Positions 1 to 10,509 of a stretch of 64,000 bases of DNA are shown here, in pieces. Position 1 is the stretch's first letter, and each line of letters opens with the position of its first letter. This DNA comes from Rhytidiadelphus loreus (lineage: Eukaryota > Streptophyta > Bryopsida > Hypnales > Hylocomiaceae), in the NCBI GenBank assembly GCA_947034895.1, contig OX344765.1, positions 25,425,001 to 25,489,000 on the forward strand, written 5' to 3'. Under the pieces are notes generated by a model that did no database searches, had not been told where the DNA came from, and saw only the letters and a list, made by a program, of their open reading frames with translations. The position numbers were made by a program, and so were the translations under genes.

Positions 1-611
1 CTTTTTGGCGAAGTAATGAAAGCTAAATAGACAGTTGTCTTGCTAATCTCTCAATTGCTTGATAAAAGTAAAAAAATGAAGATAGTCATATAAGGTGGGT
101 AGTGACACTTTTTATTATTGTGCCTAGTTACTATTATTAGATTGGTCAAGTTTTCATAGTTTTTTGTTATTCAAAAGTTAAAGAAGGTTCCAATGCACCA
201 AAGATTGCAACATTTGAATACCCCATGCCAAAGCTATAAAGGGTCAAAGTTTGTTTTGGAAGATGTTCTCAAATCATTTCTTCAACATACATACATATTG
301 ATTTTGGAGATGTACAGAGAGTGATGATGGCAATTTTAGAAAGGGTCGGCAATTTTGTTCAATTTTGTTTCGTAGCATTTGAACATGCAACAAGAAAGTT
401 ATGATACAAAACTTTCAAATTCCATAATTCCATAATTAATTTCATACCAAAATTCCATAATTTCACACCATAGGTCCAAATGTCACAAAACAAAGTCAGC
501 CATGCATCCCTCCTTGTGAAGAGTTTTCCAACAGTACCGCAAGAATGCCTTTAGACGCATTCTTAGTTAGATCTCAACGTATCAAACAAACAAAACAAAC
601 TTAAGGTATAT
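1..611. other. AT-rich intergenic DNA, no gene seen
   Basis: No open frame of note. The part around 120-240 weakly resembles the AT-rich repeats at 33,440-33,760 and 62,940-63,340 (shared pattern of a TTCCAATGCAC-like block followed by AT-rich text), so it is probably old repeat sequence. Confidence 0.5.
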
Positions 612-719
612 TAGAAGGTATAGATGAAAATTGTTGAGGGGTAGAAATCACTGTACTGTAGTCTTGAATTCTGCTGAAGATGAACAGACATTTTCCAATC
701 TTGCCTTCATAAAAAGCAA

Positions 720-1364
720 AGTCCGTGACGGCACCAATCGGCATTTGGACACTGTCGTGAGAATAATTCTCATAAGAAACCTTCAAACTCTCATCAAGAA
801 ACTTTCCTCTCTCTTTGGAGGCCGGGATGCTCATCTCCGTGCGGTCGCTAAAGCTCTCCTGTGCATGTCCATGAGCACGGCAAGGAGTGTGCATTATCAG
901 TTCTCTCATACATTCAACTTACGAAGGCACGGCAAGGAGTGTGCATTATGTTCTCTCATACATTCAACTTTGAATCAATGGTCAAATCAAAGAAGATTCA
1001 AAGTCTGGGGTGTGGAGGTGGGAACTTCACCTGCAAAGGGCAGAATCTTTCAAGATTGGGGTTCGACTCCGCGCCTAAAGTTCAGCCTTCTTTAAGAAAA
1101 TCCCAAAAAATCACACCAAGTTTCCGGTCTAAAAGGCTGTGAGCCAAACTCTCGACAAAGAATCACTGTTCAAATCCAAGAAGATTCAAAGTCAAAACAA
1201 GTAGCAAGGCCAAGAAGATTGCGACAGTTTTGCCAAGATGAATGTATTGTGTATAAAGAAGTACAAGAAAACAAGCTTGGCTATATTAAGGTTCTTTAGT
1301 AAGAACAAAAGCTGCAATCACGAACTGTTGTTGACAGAATCGAGAGTGTGCAGAGTAAATGAAT
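720..1364. other. Block absent from the parental ARP4 3' flank, with a pol III B-box match
   Basis: Relative to 26,870-26,890 in the parent, about 645 bp are extra here (or were lost there). The block contains a perfect B-box consensus (GGTTCGACTCC, 1062-1072) that could come from a tRNA-derived SINE, but no full tRNA fold can be drawn: the T-stem has a mismatch and the acceptor arms do not pair. On the minus strand, about 740-870 reads as a short protein-like stretch (…SIPASKERGKFLDESLK…) that I do not recognise. Confidence 0.35.
876..971. repeat. 52-bp tandem duplication
   Basis: Two near-identical copies start at 876 and 928 (each begins CACGGCAAGGAGTGTGCATT and continues into TTCTCTCATACATTCAACTT). 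The second copy lacks three bases. Confidence 0.85.
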
Positions 1365-2298
1365 CTTGTGAAGGAGCCAGAACCATGGAGACAAAAAAGC
1401 AAAAAAAATCCCAAAGGGCTGGCTTCATGTGCAGCTGCGCATGAAGCCAGACATTGCTGGACCAAAAATTGACTGGCAGTCTTTTATTCTTACTGGGTGA
1501 TTAACATGGGGGCGGGTCGCTATACCTCAAGAAAAAACAAAAAACAAGTTCCTGGAACTTGTGAAAGCATTAGAAAATGGATGGGAGGTTGGCATTTACA
1601 GTAGTTACGACACAGAACTCTCCTACAGCACTTCATTACCGTAAACATTACCAAACACGGCAACCCTTGACAATCTCAATCCAATTGATTATGCTTCAAA
1701 AATGTTTAGACCAAACCTTTCTAATAAATGTACATCTGTTGCCTAGAATTTTTCCTGTACCACACAATAATTTCCAAAAAATGGTCATGACCAGTACTAT
1801 GCTTCAATAATTCTTCAGAAAAGTTCACATGCACGTGGGCATGCTTCCTAAGGGCATTTTCTCTGCACATATGTGGGACCATGCTCTTCATACCTGTTTG
1901 CCAGAAAAAGATGAACAAAAACGAGATAACAAAGTTGTCATCACATGTATCGATATTGCTGAAAATACGAAATCACAAGAGGTGAGAAGCAGCTGGAAAA
2001 CCAAGATGACTACCCTAGAGCAGCCAAACTCTATGACTCACTCTACTTTAATCATGAATTGAGAAAGAAATAATAATAAAATTACGAAAAACAAGAGAAT
2101 CGAGAATAAAACATGAACAAAAACGAATTTGACAAGACCTCTCTAAGTTGCGCAAGGGCAGTGGGAATCACCTGAATCGCCGCTCCAACGCGTTCCCGCT
2201 GGCCAACACTTTCACGCGCACAGCTTCCTGCACTCGAAGAAAGAATCTCACATCATCAGGACCAACACAAACAGACTACATTATGAAGCTGAGACTAA

Positions 2299-4101
2299 GG
2301 GCGGGTATATACACGGCCTGGGGCCGGATGGAAGGCCGGCCCGATTTGCCTCCAATCCGGCCCCAAATCACCATCCGGCCCCAGACAATGTAAAGGGGTT
2401 GAGGCCGAATTCTGGGGCCGGATTTCAATTCATCACTCCGGCCCCAAGCAATGTAAAGCCCTTGGGGCCCAATTCTAAGGCCGACTTCTTCATTACTACA
2501 CTCTTTAATTTTGGAAATGCTCAATTAAAAAAATCTAAGACATGCATCTTTTCCTTTCTCTTATTATTTTTTATACTTTAGAAGAAAAAAAAGTTTTTCT
2601 TTTCTATTTATTCTATTTCAAATATAAGAAAAAAAAATTTAGAATTCTTTAGACTTTTCCTTTTTATTCCTACTTTACCTATTTCAAAATGGAAGAGAGA
2701 GTTTTTTTATTTTTTTTAACCTTTTCCACTCTCTTCCTATTTTTTCTATTCGGAAAAAGGAAGTTCTTTGACTTCTTTTGAACCTTCTTTTTTTGACACT
2801 AAAACTAGAGTTGACATTGAAAAAAGATTTGTAGCCCCATAATAGTTGTCATTTATTAAACATACAATTCAAGAAAACATGTAATTTTTTTTAATCTCTT
2901 TTTCAAATCTATATTCTTAGTTTATTTAAAGAAAAACATAAAAAAATTTATTATGAAAACTTGAATGAATTCAATGATAAATGTAAATCAGGTTTTACCA
3001 TACATGTTATTTCTAGTAGTATAATTTTTCCTTACCATATTCTTTTTTCAAGTATTTGTCATCAAAATTGATAAAAACACACATTATCTTGTAGATGTCA
3101 AAGTTTTTGGCATAACTTCAACATTTACAGATTTGTGTCTGTATAAAAAATTTACTTATTAAGCATGTAATTTATCAAAATTAGTGTCTATAACATAGTA
3201 TGTAATTTGTGTCTACACCAAAAAAATTAATTATTAATACCTCATACTAAAACAATTGCAAAGACATTATTGTTACAATTGCAATGGTTAATAACAATAA
3301 AATTCATTATTAACAACAAAATTCATTATTAACAATAAAATTCATCATTAACAATAAAATTCATCATTAACAATAAAATTCATCATTAACAATAAAATTC
3401 ATCATTAACAATAAAATTCATCATTAACAATAAAATTCAGTATTAACAATAAAATTCAGTATTAACAATAAAATTCAGTATTAACAATAAAATTCAGTAT
3501 TAACAAAAATTCAGTATTAACAAAAATTCAGTATTAACAATAAAATTCAGTATTAACAATAAAATTCAGTATTAACAATAAAATTCAGTATTAACAATAA
3601 AATTCAGTATTAACAATAAAATTCAGTATTAACAATAAAATTCAGTATTAACAATAAAATTCAGTATTAACAAAAATTCAGTATTAACAATAAAATTCAT
3701 TATTAACATCTTGTAACACAGTATCTATATCACAACATGACTCAACCAGATGGGATTGAGCTCACAGTTAATAAAAAATGTAATAAAAAAGAAAAGAAAA
3801 GCCCTTTCATGGTAGACGGTGGAGATTTGTCTGATCCAACAGAGGAGATGAATGTGACACCAATCCGGCCCTAGATGGGAAATCGGGCCACCAAAAACCT
3901 TGGCCCGATTGCTCCCTTGGGGCCGGATGGTTTGGCGCCAAAATCATGCCACCTAAGGCGACACGTAGGATGAGTGGTGGTTCCATCCGGCCCCAAGTAT
4001 AAAGCCCTTGGGCCGGATTTGGAGAAATTGAGCAATCCCATTGGTTCAAACTTGGAGAGTTCCGGCCGGCCTTCAATCCGGCCCCAAGTGTATACCGGCC
4101 C
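2299..4101. mobile_element. Non-autonomous PIF/Harbinger-like element (about 1.8 kb)
   Basis: Terminal inverted repeats: the 5' end starts GGGCGGGTATATACACGG and the reverse complement of the 3' end starts GGGCCGGTATACACTTGG; both continue into a GGGGCCGGAT…GAAGGCCGGCC block. TAA flanks both sides (2296-2298 and 4102-4104). The paralogous ARP4 intron (about 28,160-28,175) has the same flanks with a single TAA and no element, so it preserves the empty site. A TAA target duplication and GGGC ends are typical of PIF/Harbinger and Tourist elements. There is no transposase frame. The arms are GC-rich with repeated CCGGCCCCAA motifs; the core is AT-rich and holds a 19-bp minisatellite. Confidence 0.85.
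3285..3710. repeat. 19-bp minisatellite, about 22 units
   Basis: The unit is ATTAACAATAAAATTCATC or variants. Variant units come in blocks: first ending CATT, then CATC, then CAGT, with a final CATT unit. A few units are shortened by two bases (ATTAACAAAAATTCAGT). The array lies within the core of the PIF/Harbinger-like element. Confidence 0.95.
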
Positions 4102-4107
4102 TAATTA

Positions 4108-4186
4108 GGGAGTTTTTAACATCATAGTTGTGAACCACGTTAAAGCTTGAGCACGTGGTCTCACAACTATGATGTTAAAAATTCCC
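4108..4186. repeat. Long imperfect hairpin
   Basis: The left arm (from GGGAGTTTTTAACATCATAG) and the right arm (ending CTATGATGTTAAAAATTCCC) pair over about 30 bases around a short loop containing AAGCTT. The matching ARP4 intron (28,172-28,226) holds only the left arm and part of the loop. Confidence 0.85.
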
Positions 4187-4293
4187 ATAAAACAACACTT
4201 ACAAAAATTGATTAAAATAATGTTTCCAGATCGGTTGCTTACTTCCATGATATCCTTTTCTAGTCGCTCCGACCTTCATTTGCTGCATGGAAG

Positions 4294-4715
4294 CTCTGCA
4301 ACTATTCATCCTTGGAATTTTGTTGTGAAAAGGCAAGGTCTTCTATAGTACTGTAGTTTGACTTCCAATGAGTGCTTTTGCTATTTCTAAAGCCCATGAT
4401 GCACATGGTAATGGAAAGAGATGATTTCCAAGGTCACCCCTTTGTCCTTTAAGGTTTAAAGTATTGATTGTTAAAGTTTTGTTTTTAATTGATATAAAAG
4501 CTCAGCTCTTTTCCTTTTTTTCCTTTTTTTTCCTTTTTTTTCCTTTTTCTTCCCTTCCCCTCTTTTTGACTTTTTTTATCTTAGAGTAGGTCCCGGCGGC
4601 ACCCCACTACAGTAGCAGGCCCTAACCTCAATCTCATCAACCCTAACCTCAATTTCGCAGCCTCTGTTCTCCACATCGCAAAAAGATCCCTAAACCCTAA
4701 AACCACACGGTGAAG
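4294..4715. promoter_or_regulatory. Upstream region of the BAHD gene with a pyrimidine tract
   Basis: No coding sequence. A run of T-rich units broken by CC (about 4509-4566) lies 150-200 bases before the start codon, and the repeated CCCTAA-type text at 4620-4700 is likely 5' leader. Assignment as promoter or 5'UTR is by position only. Confidence 0.4.
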
Positions 4716-7227
4716 ATGGGCTCCTTCAATCCCGCAACGCTCACCTCCTCCACCACAGCCCGGCTCTCCCCCTCCACACCCACTCCCCGCGAGCTTCGCC
4801 ACCTCCCGCTCTCCCACCTCGACTGCCTGGAGATCAGCATCTTCACTCCCGTGCTCCTCCTCTACCCCCCTCCGAACACCGACTTCCAGATTCTGGTGGC
4901 CAGACTCAAGGAGTCTCTCCGGGAGGCCCTCGTGGTGTACTACCCGTTCGCAGGGCGCTTGGTGAAGAAGGGGCCGAATGGAGAACCGGAGGTGCGCTGC
5001 GACGACTCGGGATGTTTCTTCACGGAGGCCGTGGTGGAGGAGACGCTGGAAGAGGTCGGAGGGGAGGGGTGTGTGGGCTTGTCTGGAATGGAAGCGGCGG
5101 GGTTGAGTGGGGATGGGCTCTTTTCGTGGAAGGAGTATGAGGAGACTCCGCCTCTGGTCATTCAGGTGGGACAATGCATTCCTTCCTAGGTTGCCCTAAT
5201 TTGACATTCCTACGTCGCTTGCCAATCAGATCGTAATTTGAAGCGGAGAATGTCTGGGAGTACTGATTTAGGTCAATCAGGTGTTGATTGGACACAAGTG
5301 AAATAAGATTCCTCAGGTGCTGATTTGAGCTGAGAATTTGTGGGAGTCCTAATTTAGGTCAATCAAGTGTAGGTTTGGAGCTGGAAATGTCTGGTTGCTG
5401 CCTATTGAGATAGAGGTTGAGTTTTTTTCCGTTTAAGGGGAGGGACTTCTCACTTTGTCGCGTCTGTTGTTGAGCATAGTTCCTGTTGGTATTATTATGA
5501 GTCGGGTTGAATTTTCAAATGCCCTTGGTGGTGAATGAAAGAGAATTTCAATGCATGAAAGAATGGTTTTGCCGTATCACCAAGGTACTGAGCCAATCAT
5601 TATCAGATTCTGGGATGAATAGGCGCATTTTGCGTTTCTACAGTTCAGTTTCCTTGATAGTCATTCGTGAAACACTTTTAGTCCTCAACGTCCCTAATGG
5701 GTTAAGTAGAATTGAAACATGAGCAGAATCAAGTTGAGTAGAATTGAAACATGAGCTGCTTTAAAGAACTTCTTTTCTTTTAACGGTTACTTTGCTTTCA
5801 TGCGTTCCTTTTGAAATCTTATGAGAGTCTTGGTGAATATGTGCTTCCATTTTGGTGCTATATCTAGATGTAGCATTTTGGATGGTGTCTCTTCCAGATG
5901 TACTTACCTTTTGAATTCCCCCGAAAGCCCTCGATCACTACAATTAGGTGTAGTTTTGAAGCTAATAATTCCTGGTTCATGTGGTTGTTGCGGGTTGAAG
6001 TGGACCTGGAGTTCTCTTTTCAGTTTGTTGTGATAGTAGATGTGTGAGGATTTCTGTTACTAAGTTTGAAGATCGATACGGTGTGTTTCTGGTCGTAGCC
6101 CTAGAGTCCATCTGAAAAATGGTAATTGGTGAGTTGGAGCACTCAAAGTGTGAGGGTTTGATTTGCTAGGTTACATCTTTCAAGTGTAAGTCGGTAGCAT
6201 TGGCGGTGAATTGGCATCATCAAGTGGTGGATGGCATCTCTGGGATGAGCTTTTTGAAGGCATGGTCTGAACTGGCACTGGGGCTACCCATCACTAGCCG
6301 TCCTGACCATCGGTGAGGTTTTGCAATTCAAATTTCCTCTTGTCAAAGATCTCGTTGACTGCCATTACATTTCCATCGTTAGCTTTGCCAGAGTCATGTG
6401 TGGCTTTGCTAGAATCATTACTATGAATCTCAAATGTTTTGTTTTTCATACACAGACGTCATTTGCTGTCACCTCGAGTGCTACCACAACCAAGTGATTC
6501 CATTCCGGGATTCAAAGTGTTGTCCTCGCATCCTCAGGGGCAAGAGTCCTTACTACCGTCTGAAGTAAGGTATATCGAAGAGGCCCCCGTAGAGGTCCTT
6601 CCAAAGAAGGTGGAGTTTACAATCTTAGCAGAAGAAATTCAGCAACTGAAGAAAGAAGCAAGCACATCGGGCGCATCATTTGCATCAGGCGTTCTCATTT
6701 CGGCCCATCTCTGGAGGCTTGTCACCAAAGCCAGAGGTTTGGACAGGGATGCAACTACTAGAATTTACTCAGTTATCGACGCAAGAAAAAGATTGAAAGA
6801 TTTTCCTGTGAGCTACTTCGGCAACTGTATCTTCTACAGACCAGCAGACTGCTCGGTGGCGGACGTGTTGGACATGCCTCTGGGTCATGTAGCTAAGCTT
6901 ATCCAGGATTCGGTGTCTATAGTGACGGATGATTACGTTAAATCTATATTGGACTTTGTTCACGTCACAGGAGCGTCGAATTTTGCTTGGGAACGGCCTA
7001 ATCTCGCTACGCATGACGTACTGCCAACGTTTTGGAGGTTCTTTCCAATTTATGAGCTGGACTTTGGATTCGGAATCCCTAGCTATGGTGGAAGGAATAC
7101 CCCTATGTCAGGCTTAACTGGTTTTGCTGTAGTCTGCCCTACTCCTTCCGGAGATGGGTCTGTTCTGATTACTCAATATCTTTTTCCCGATGCTGCTGAC
7201 AGTCTCGAAGCGATGGTGAAACTGTAG
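4716..7227 (+). CDS. BAHD-family acyltransferase (3 exons, 454 aa)
   Basis: BAHD enzymes transfer an acyl group from an acyl-CoA to an alcohol or amine in the cytosol and make specialised esters and amides. My model is exon 1 at 4716-5165, exon 2 at 6170-6312 and exon 3 at 6456-7227. All junctions are GT-AG and keep frame. The start is the ATG at 4716; an in-frame GTG at 4710 precedes it. The catalytic HxxxDG motif is in exon 2 (HHQVVDG, His167 and Asp171) and the structural DFGWG motif appears as DFGFG (residues 400-404) in exon 3. Length fits the family (about 430-460 aa). Both active-site halves are intact, so the gene looks functional. The acceptor and donor cannot be named from sequence alone; hydroxycinnamoyltransferase-like (HCT or amine transferase) is a reasonable guess. 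Confidence 0.93.
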
Positions 7228-7916
7228 TGCTGCATTGGTTTATTAGAACAGCGACTCATTAATTTGTTGCTAATGTATAGAGTATGGCTTGGAGCCTCAG
7301 AAGATGCACGACGGAATTTCAAGGCTGGGCGTGAATTGGCTTCGCTTGAAGGTTAACCTTTGTATCTCTGCACCACTAAATTTCTCTCATTGTGGAACGT
7401 CGATAGCAGATAGATAATTATGCTTGCTTGTGTATATAGCCATCTTTGTTTTCTACAGAACGAATTCTTTGTTTTCTAGTGAAAATGTCCAATGTCCAAT
7501 GAATGATATATAGCCAAACCGAAGGAACAAAGTGTGCACCTATTCATATTGGAATTTGATAATGTTTGGTTGATTGCCCTGGTGATAGGGCCAGATCAGG
7601 GCTTTTTTTGTCATTTTCTAAGAAGTGCCAAAGTGGTGATATATATATTATAGTGGTGCTCCAAATTTCAACATTCATCCGCATATTGGATAGAAAATAT
7701 CAGATTAGCACATATCACATGTCTATAATTTGGTTTTCATTCACAATCTGGTGGTTTCATCCAAGATTTTTTTTTTTTTTGAAATTTTTTGGTGATTTCA
7801 TCCATTTTTTTTGGTCATTTTTCTACCATTTTTTAGCCAGATTATTTTTTCTGGTGCAATCTGGCACCAGAAAGCCCAAAAAAAAGCCTTGGGCCAGATA
7901 GGGCCACATCCTTCTA
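7228..7916. other. BAHD 3' flank, then AT-rich intergenic DNA
   Basis: The first about 300 bases are probably 3'UTR. The rest is T-rich text with no coding signal. Confidence 0.5.
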
Positions 7917-7919
7917 GGA

Positions 7920-8340
7920 GTAAGGTAGTGTGTTCTAAAAGCACCCATCTTCTTCAAACCACCCCTATTTTTAGGTGGAGAATGGAGATGGGATGATTCT
8001 TAAATGGACCATTATAGCAATTGAATGCACCAAAGAAAAATTGTTTTTTTATTGTAAGAGCCAATCATTGCCTTTGATTTCCATACATTGCTTTACAAGT
8101 TGCAAGTGGACAGATTTTGGGAGACCTATAGTCACAAATAGGTGCCTATGTCCAGAATCTTTGAAAATTTGTAACTAATTCAAAAATGCTTAGAAAAATA
8201 CAAAACCACTTGCGTTAGGTTCCACATCCATTTTTCTTTCTCTGAAAAATGATAGAAAAATAATTTTGTCCACTTCAGCCTATGAAAAAGATGGACCAGC
8301 TCTTAAGTGGTGGCTTTTAGAGCATATTACCTTAAGTTGC
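7920..8340. mobile_element. Probable small inverted-repeat element (MITE-like, about 420 bp)
   Basis: The left end (TAAGGTAGTGTGTTCTAAAAGC) region and the reverse complement of the right end (TAAGGTAATATGCTCTAAAAGC) match over about 22 bases with three differences. No target duplication is clear, so boundaries are approximate. Confidence 0.5.
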
Positions 8341-8929
8341 TTTTGATTGGGCTGACAATTGAGAGACCTCATTGGGCATTGGGCATGCCTTGCACCAAGT
8401 GTCCTTTTGATGACTTGAGATTGTAGGATGGAAAAAAGACGTATCTTCATCCAATATTGTTTTTGGAAGTTGTGTGAGTACATTTTCAGTGATAATATTT
8501 GCAAATTTCCTCATTATTGTATTATTGACTTTTCTAAAGATGAAGATGCTTAATATAGGTATCACCTTCATAGCCTATTTTGGTCATTTTTGCTATTCTA
8601 CTCTTGATGTGAATTTTAGCCATAAAACTGATTTTTTTTTAAATTTGAGCGCACCTAATGATATGAAGCTTATCAAATGTAGTTTCTACTTCAATTGAAA
8701 ACTTTGATAATTTTGTAAATTTCAATATTTTATAGTACTATGAACTTTGGGCTTGTAATTATGTTTGTTGATTTTATAATTTTAGAGTGATATAGTAACT
8801 TTGATTTATATCATGATGTTATATACTATCATATAACTTACAGCTGTTGTGAAAATTTCAAACTTTTCAAGGAAAGTAGAAGATTCAGTAATGGTGCATG
8901 TAGGGAAATATAGGCCTGTTTGGAGAAGC

Positions 8930-9205
8930 CAGTGAAATTGAAAGTCATTAGATGAGATCCGGGGGATTGGAGAGCCGTTTCAGGCTTGTTCCTAGCTTCG
9001 TTTTCCCTGGTCTCATCGAACACCGGTGTCAGATATATATTTTTTTCAATATATATATATATATATATTTAAAATGAAAAACAAAGTTTTTTTATTTTTT
9101 TATTTTAAAAAAAAATGACCTGGCAGTCTCTTGGCTAGGTCAGCGCAGCTTGCAAATGGCGGTTTTCCAGAGGAACTTGCAGCCCTTCATAGTAGCAAAA
9201 AAAAT
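8930..9205 (+). repeat. Dispersed repeat family R1, copy 1
   Basis: Shares with 51,240-51,505 and 63,012-63,281 an ordered set of blocks: a TTAGATGAGAT-like start, GCCGTTTCAGG, a GAAATGAGAAAC-like A/T-rich middle, TGACNTGGCAGTC followed by GGCTAGGTCAG, and GGGAACTTGCAGCCC. All copies have the same orientation. Non-coding and MITE-sized. An (AT)n run at about 9047-9069 is inserted in this copy. Confidence 0.75.
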
Positions 9206-9849
9206 ATATAATTATGTAATTTATTTTTCATGGCTAGAGAAAGAAGAGGAGTTGTTATTCCATTTTTTTTCAAAAAAATTGCAATAAAAATGAATTTTTG
9301 GTGATTTTTACAAGGCAAAAGTGCATTAGTCACTCATCATGCACATAGACTGCAGCTGTAAAGAATATGAAAACGCTAGTGAATGGATCAAATGACAACT
9401 TAAAGTATTAATGACGATGCTTACTATGTACAATACAGTTGTAAACTTGTCCATTGCAAATCCTAAATGATGCCATGCTCCCATCTAAAATCCACTGTGT
9501 AAAGTTTGATTAATATTAATTACATTGCATTGAACCTAGTGGAAATGAACTATGTAGGTAATTGTAAGCGTGTTAGAGGAGCAGCAATTCACGCAATAAG
9601 CCACAGGAGAATGCCTCTGAGACTAGCCTGAAACGAAGCACAATGGACTGCAAATGGAGTGCATCGGCATTAAAGAGAAATGGCTGTTGAAATCAAAATT
9701 AACTCCAACTGCGTTCGAAATGAATAACCAGTTGTCCAAGTTAAATCAACAGAAACAATCGTTGGCCACCTTCTCTACAGGAACATGGCCATTGGTTGGA
9801 TGGAAAATTTCCAAATTTCCAAGAATAAGCGACGGAGCTACATTTTTCA
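9206..9849. other. AT-rich DNA, no confident gene
   Basis: A 94-codon open frame begins at 9654 on the plus strand but shows no family I know; treated as chance or a fragment. Confidence 0.4.
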
Positions 9850-10215
9850 AATCTTTGCCTCACCACGCTTCTCTCCAGCGCCTCCTTGAAGCTCCAAATC
9901 CATTCCGTGGACCCAACAGTTCGGATTGTGGAGCTTGAGTTCTTTCCATCTCCTACCTGTTGTCCCCTCCACCTTCAGTGCAGCGGGTCTTTTGCAGGTC
10001 CCCGGTCTTCAGGGAGCGCCGGATCATCAACGAAGTAGCCGCAGGCCGCAGCATCTTCCACGGCGCGGCGGAGGGCGCAGCATTGATGACGGAGCAGCTG
10101 TCGGGACTTCAGCTCGATGACAGAACAGCAGCAGCGTCTTCTCCGAAAGCAGGTCGGTGTAGGATGTCTTCAGCGCTCCCCTGATTAAGCACAAGGAGCG
10201 TAACAAGGTAAGTTC
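9850..10215 (+). other. GC-rich island with overlapping short open frames
   Basis: Base composition rises sharply here compared with the flanks. Two frames are open for 64-74 codons (for example …NEVAAGRSIFHGAAEG… from 9960), and a good donor (AACAAG|GTAAGT) sits at about 10,206-10,212. It could be the first exon of a gene whose rest was lost, or a pseudogene fragment. I recognise no domain and see no convincing next exon. Confidence 0.3.
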
Positions 10216-10302
10216 ATTTTCGACCTCGTTTCCTACCATTTCAATTCTGTATCCCTGGAGGATGCTAGACCAGTTCTTCTAAACTCCAACATCTTTGGTG
10301 TG

Positions 10303-10509
10303 CACCCCTCATTGCCCCGGTCAACTTAGGTTTGACAAAAAATCCCCCTATGTTGTGCCAATTTTTTGGTAATTTTTGCATGTCCTTAGAGTAATTTGGG
10401 GCCTCTGATTGCAAATATGAATTCAGAATTTTTTTTTAAAATCAAGCCTTGCAAATCAAAAATTCCAAGGTCCTTGGAGGGGCAATGAGGGGGTCAATTC
10501 ACCCTAGCC
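10303..10509. mobile_element. Candidate 207-bp MITE with a 10-bp target duplication
   Basis: The direct repeat CTTTGGTGTG flanks the segment (10,293-10,302 and 10,510-10,519). Inside, ACCCCTCATTGCCCC near the left end is answered by GGGGCAATGAGGGGGT near the right end. A 9-11-bp duplication would fit a Mutator-type element, but the left end seems shortened relative to the right. Confidence 0.5.

Larger units (their letters stand above)
612..4293 (-). pseudogene. Partial, decayed copy of the ARP4 3' end (exons 16, 17 and 19 plus 3' flank)
   Basis: Blocks of this region match the 3' part and downstream flank of the intact ARP4 gene (26,760-28,320) in the same order and orientation. The exon 19 equivalent (1848-1893) still encodes the identical C-terminus ending in RKCP-stop. 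The exon 17 equivalent (2172-2227) has a 9-bp in-frame deletion. Exon 18 is missing: sequence jumps from the match of about 27,588 to that of about 27,890. The exon 16 equivalent (about 4243-4293) carries a 4-bp insertion that shifts the frame, and the match stops inside that exon. Two insertions interrupt the copy: a block at about 720-1364 and a transposon at 2299-4101. With no upstream exons and several lesions it cannot encode ARP4. It retains introns, so it arose by DNA duplication and not by retroposition. Confidence 0.88.

Noticed and set aside
1003..1090. A tRNA gene around the GGTTCGACTCC motif
   Set aside because: Acceptor and anticodon stems do not form and the T-stem has a mismatch; at most a tRNA-derived fragment.
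3285..3710. A CRISPR-like array
   Set aside because: Units are directly adjacent without unique spacers, and the setting is a plant transposon.
5507..6033. Short open frames between BAHD exons 1 and 2
   Set aside because: They lie in intron 1; exons 1 and 2 join precisely across them and give the conserved QVTSFKCKS segment.
6439..6455. An ATG start for a 262-codon protein at the BAHD 3' exon
   Set aside because: The frame upstream of 6456 is intron; the acceptor at 6454-6455 joins exon 2 and supplies the HxxxD half of the active site.
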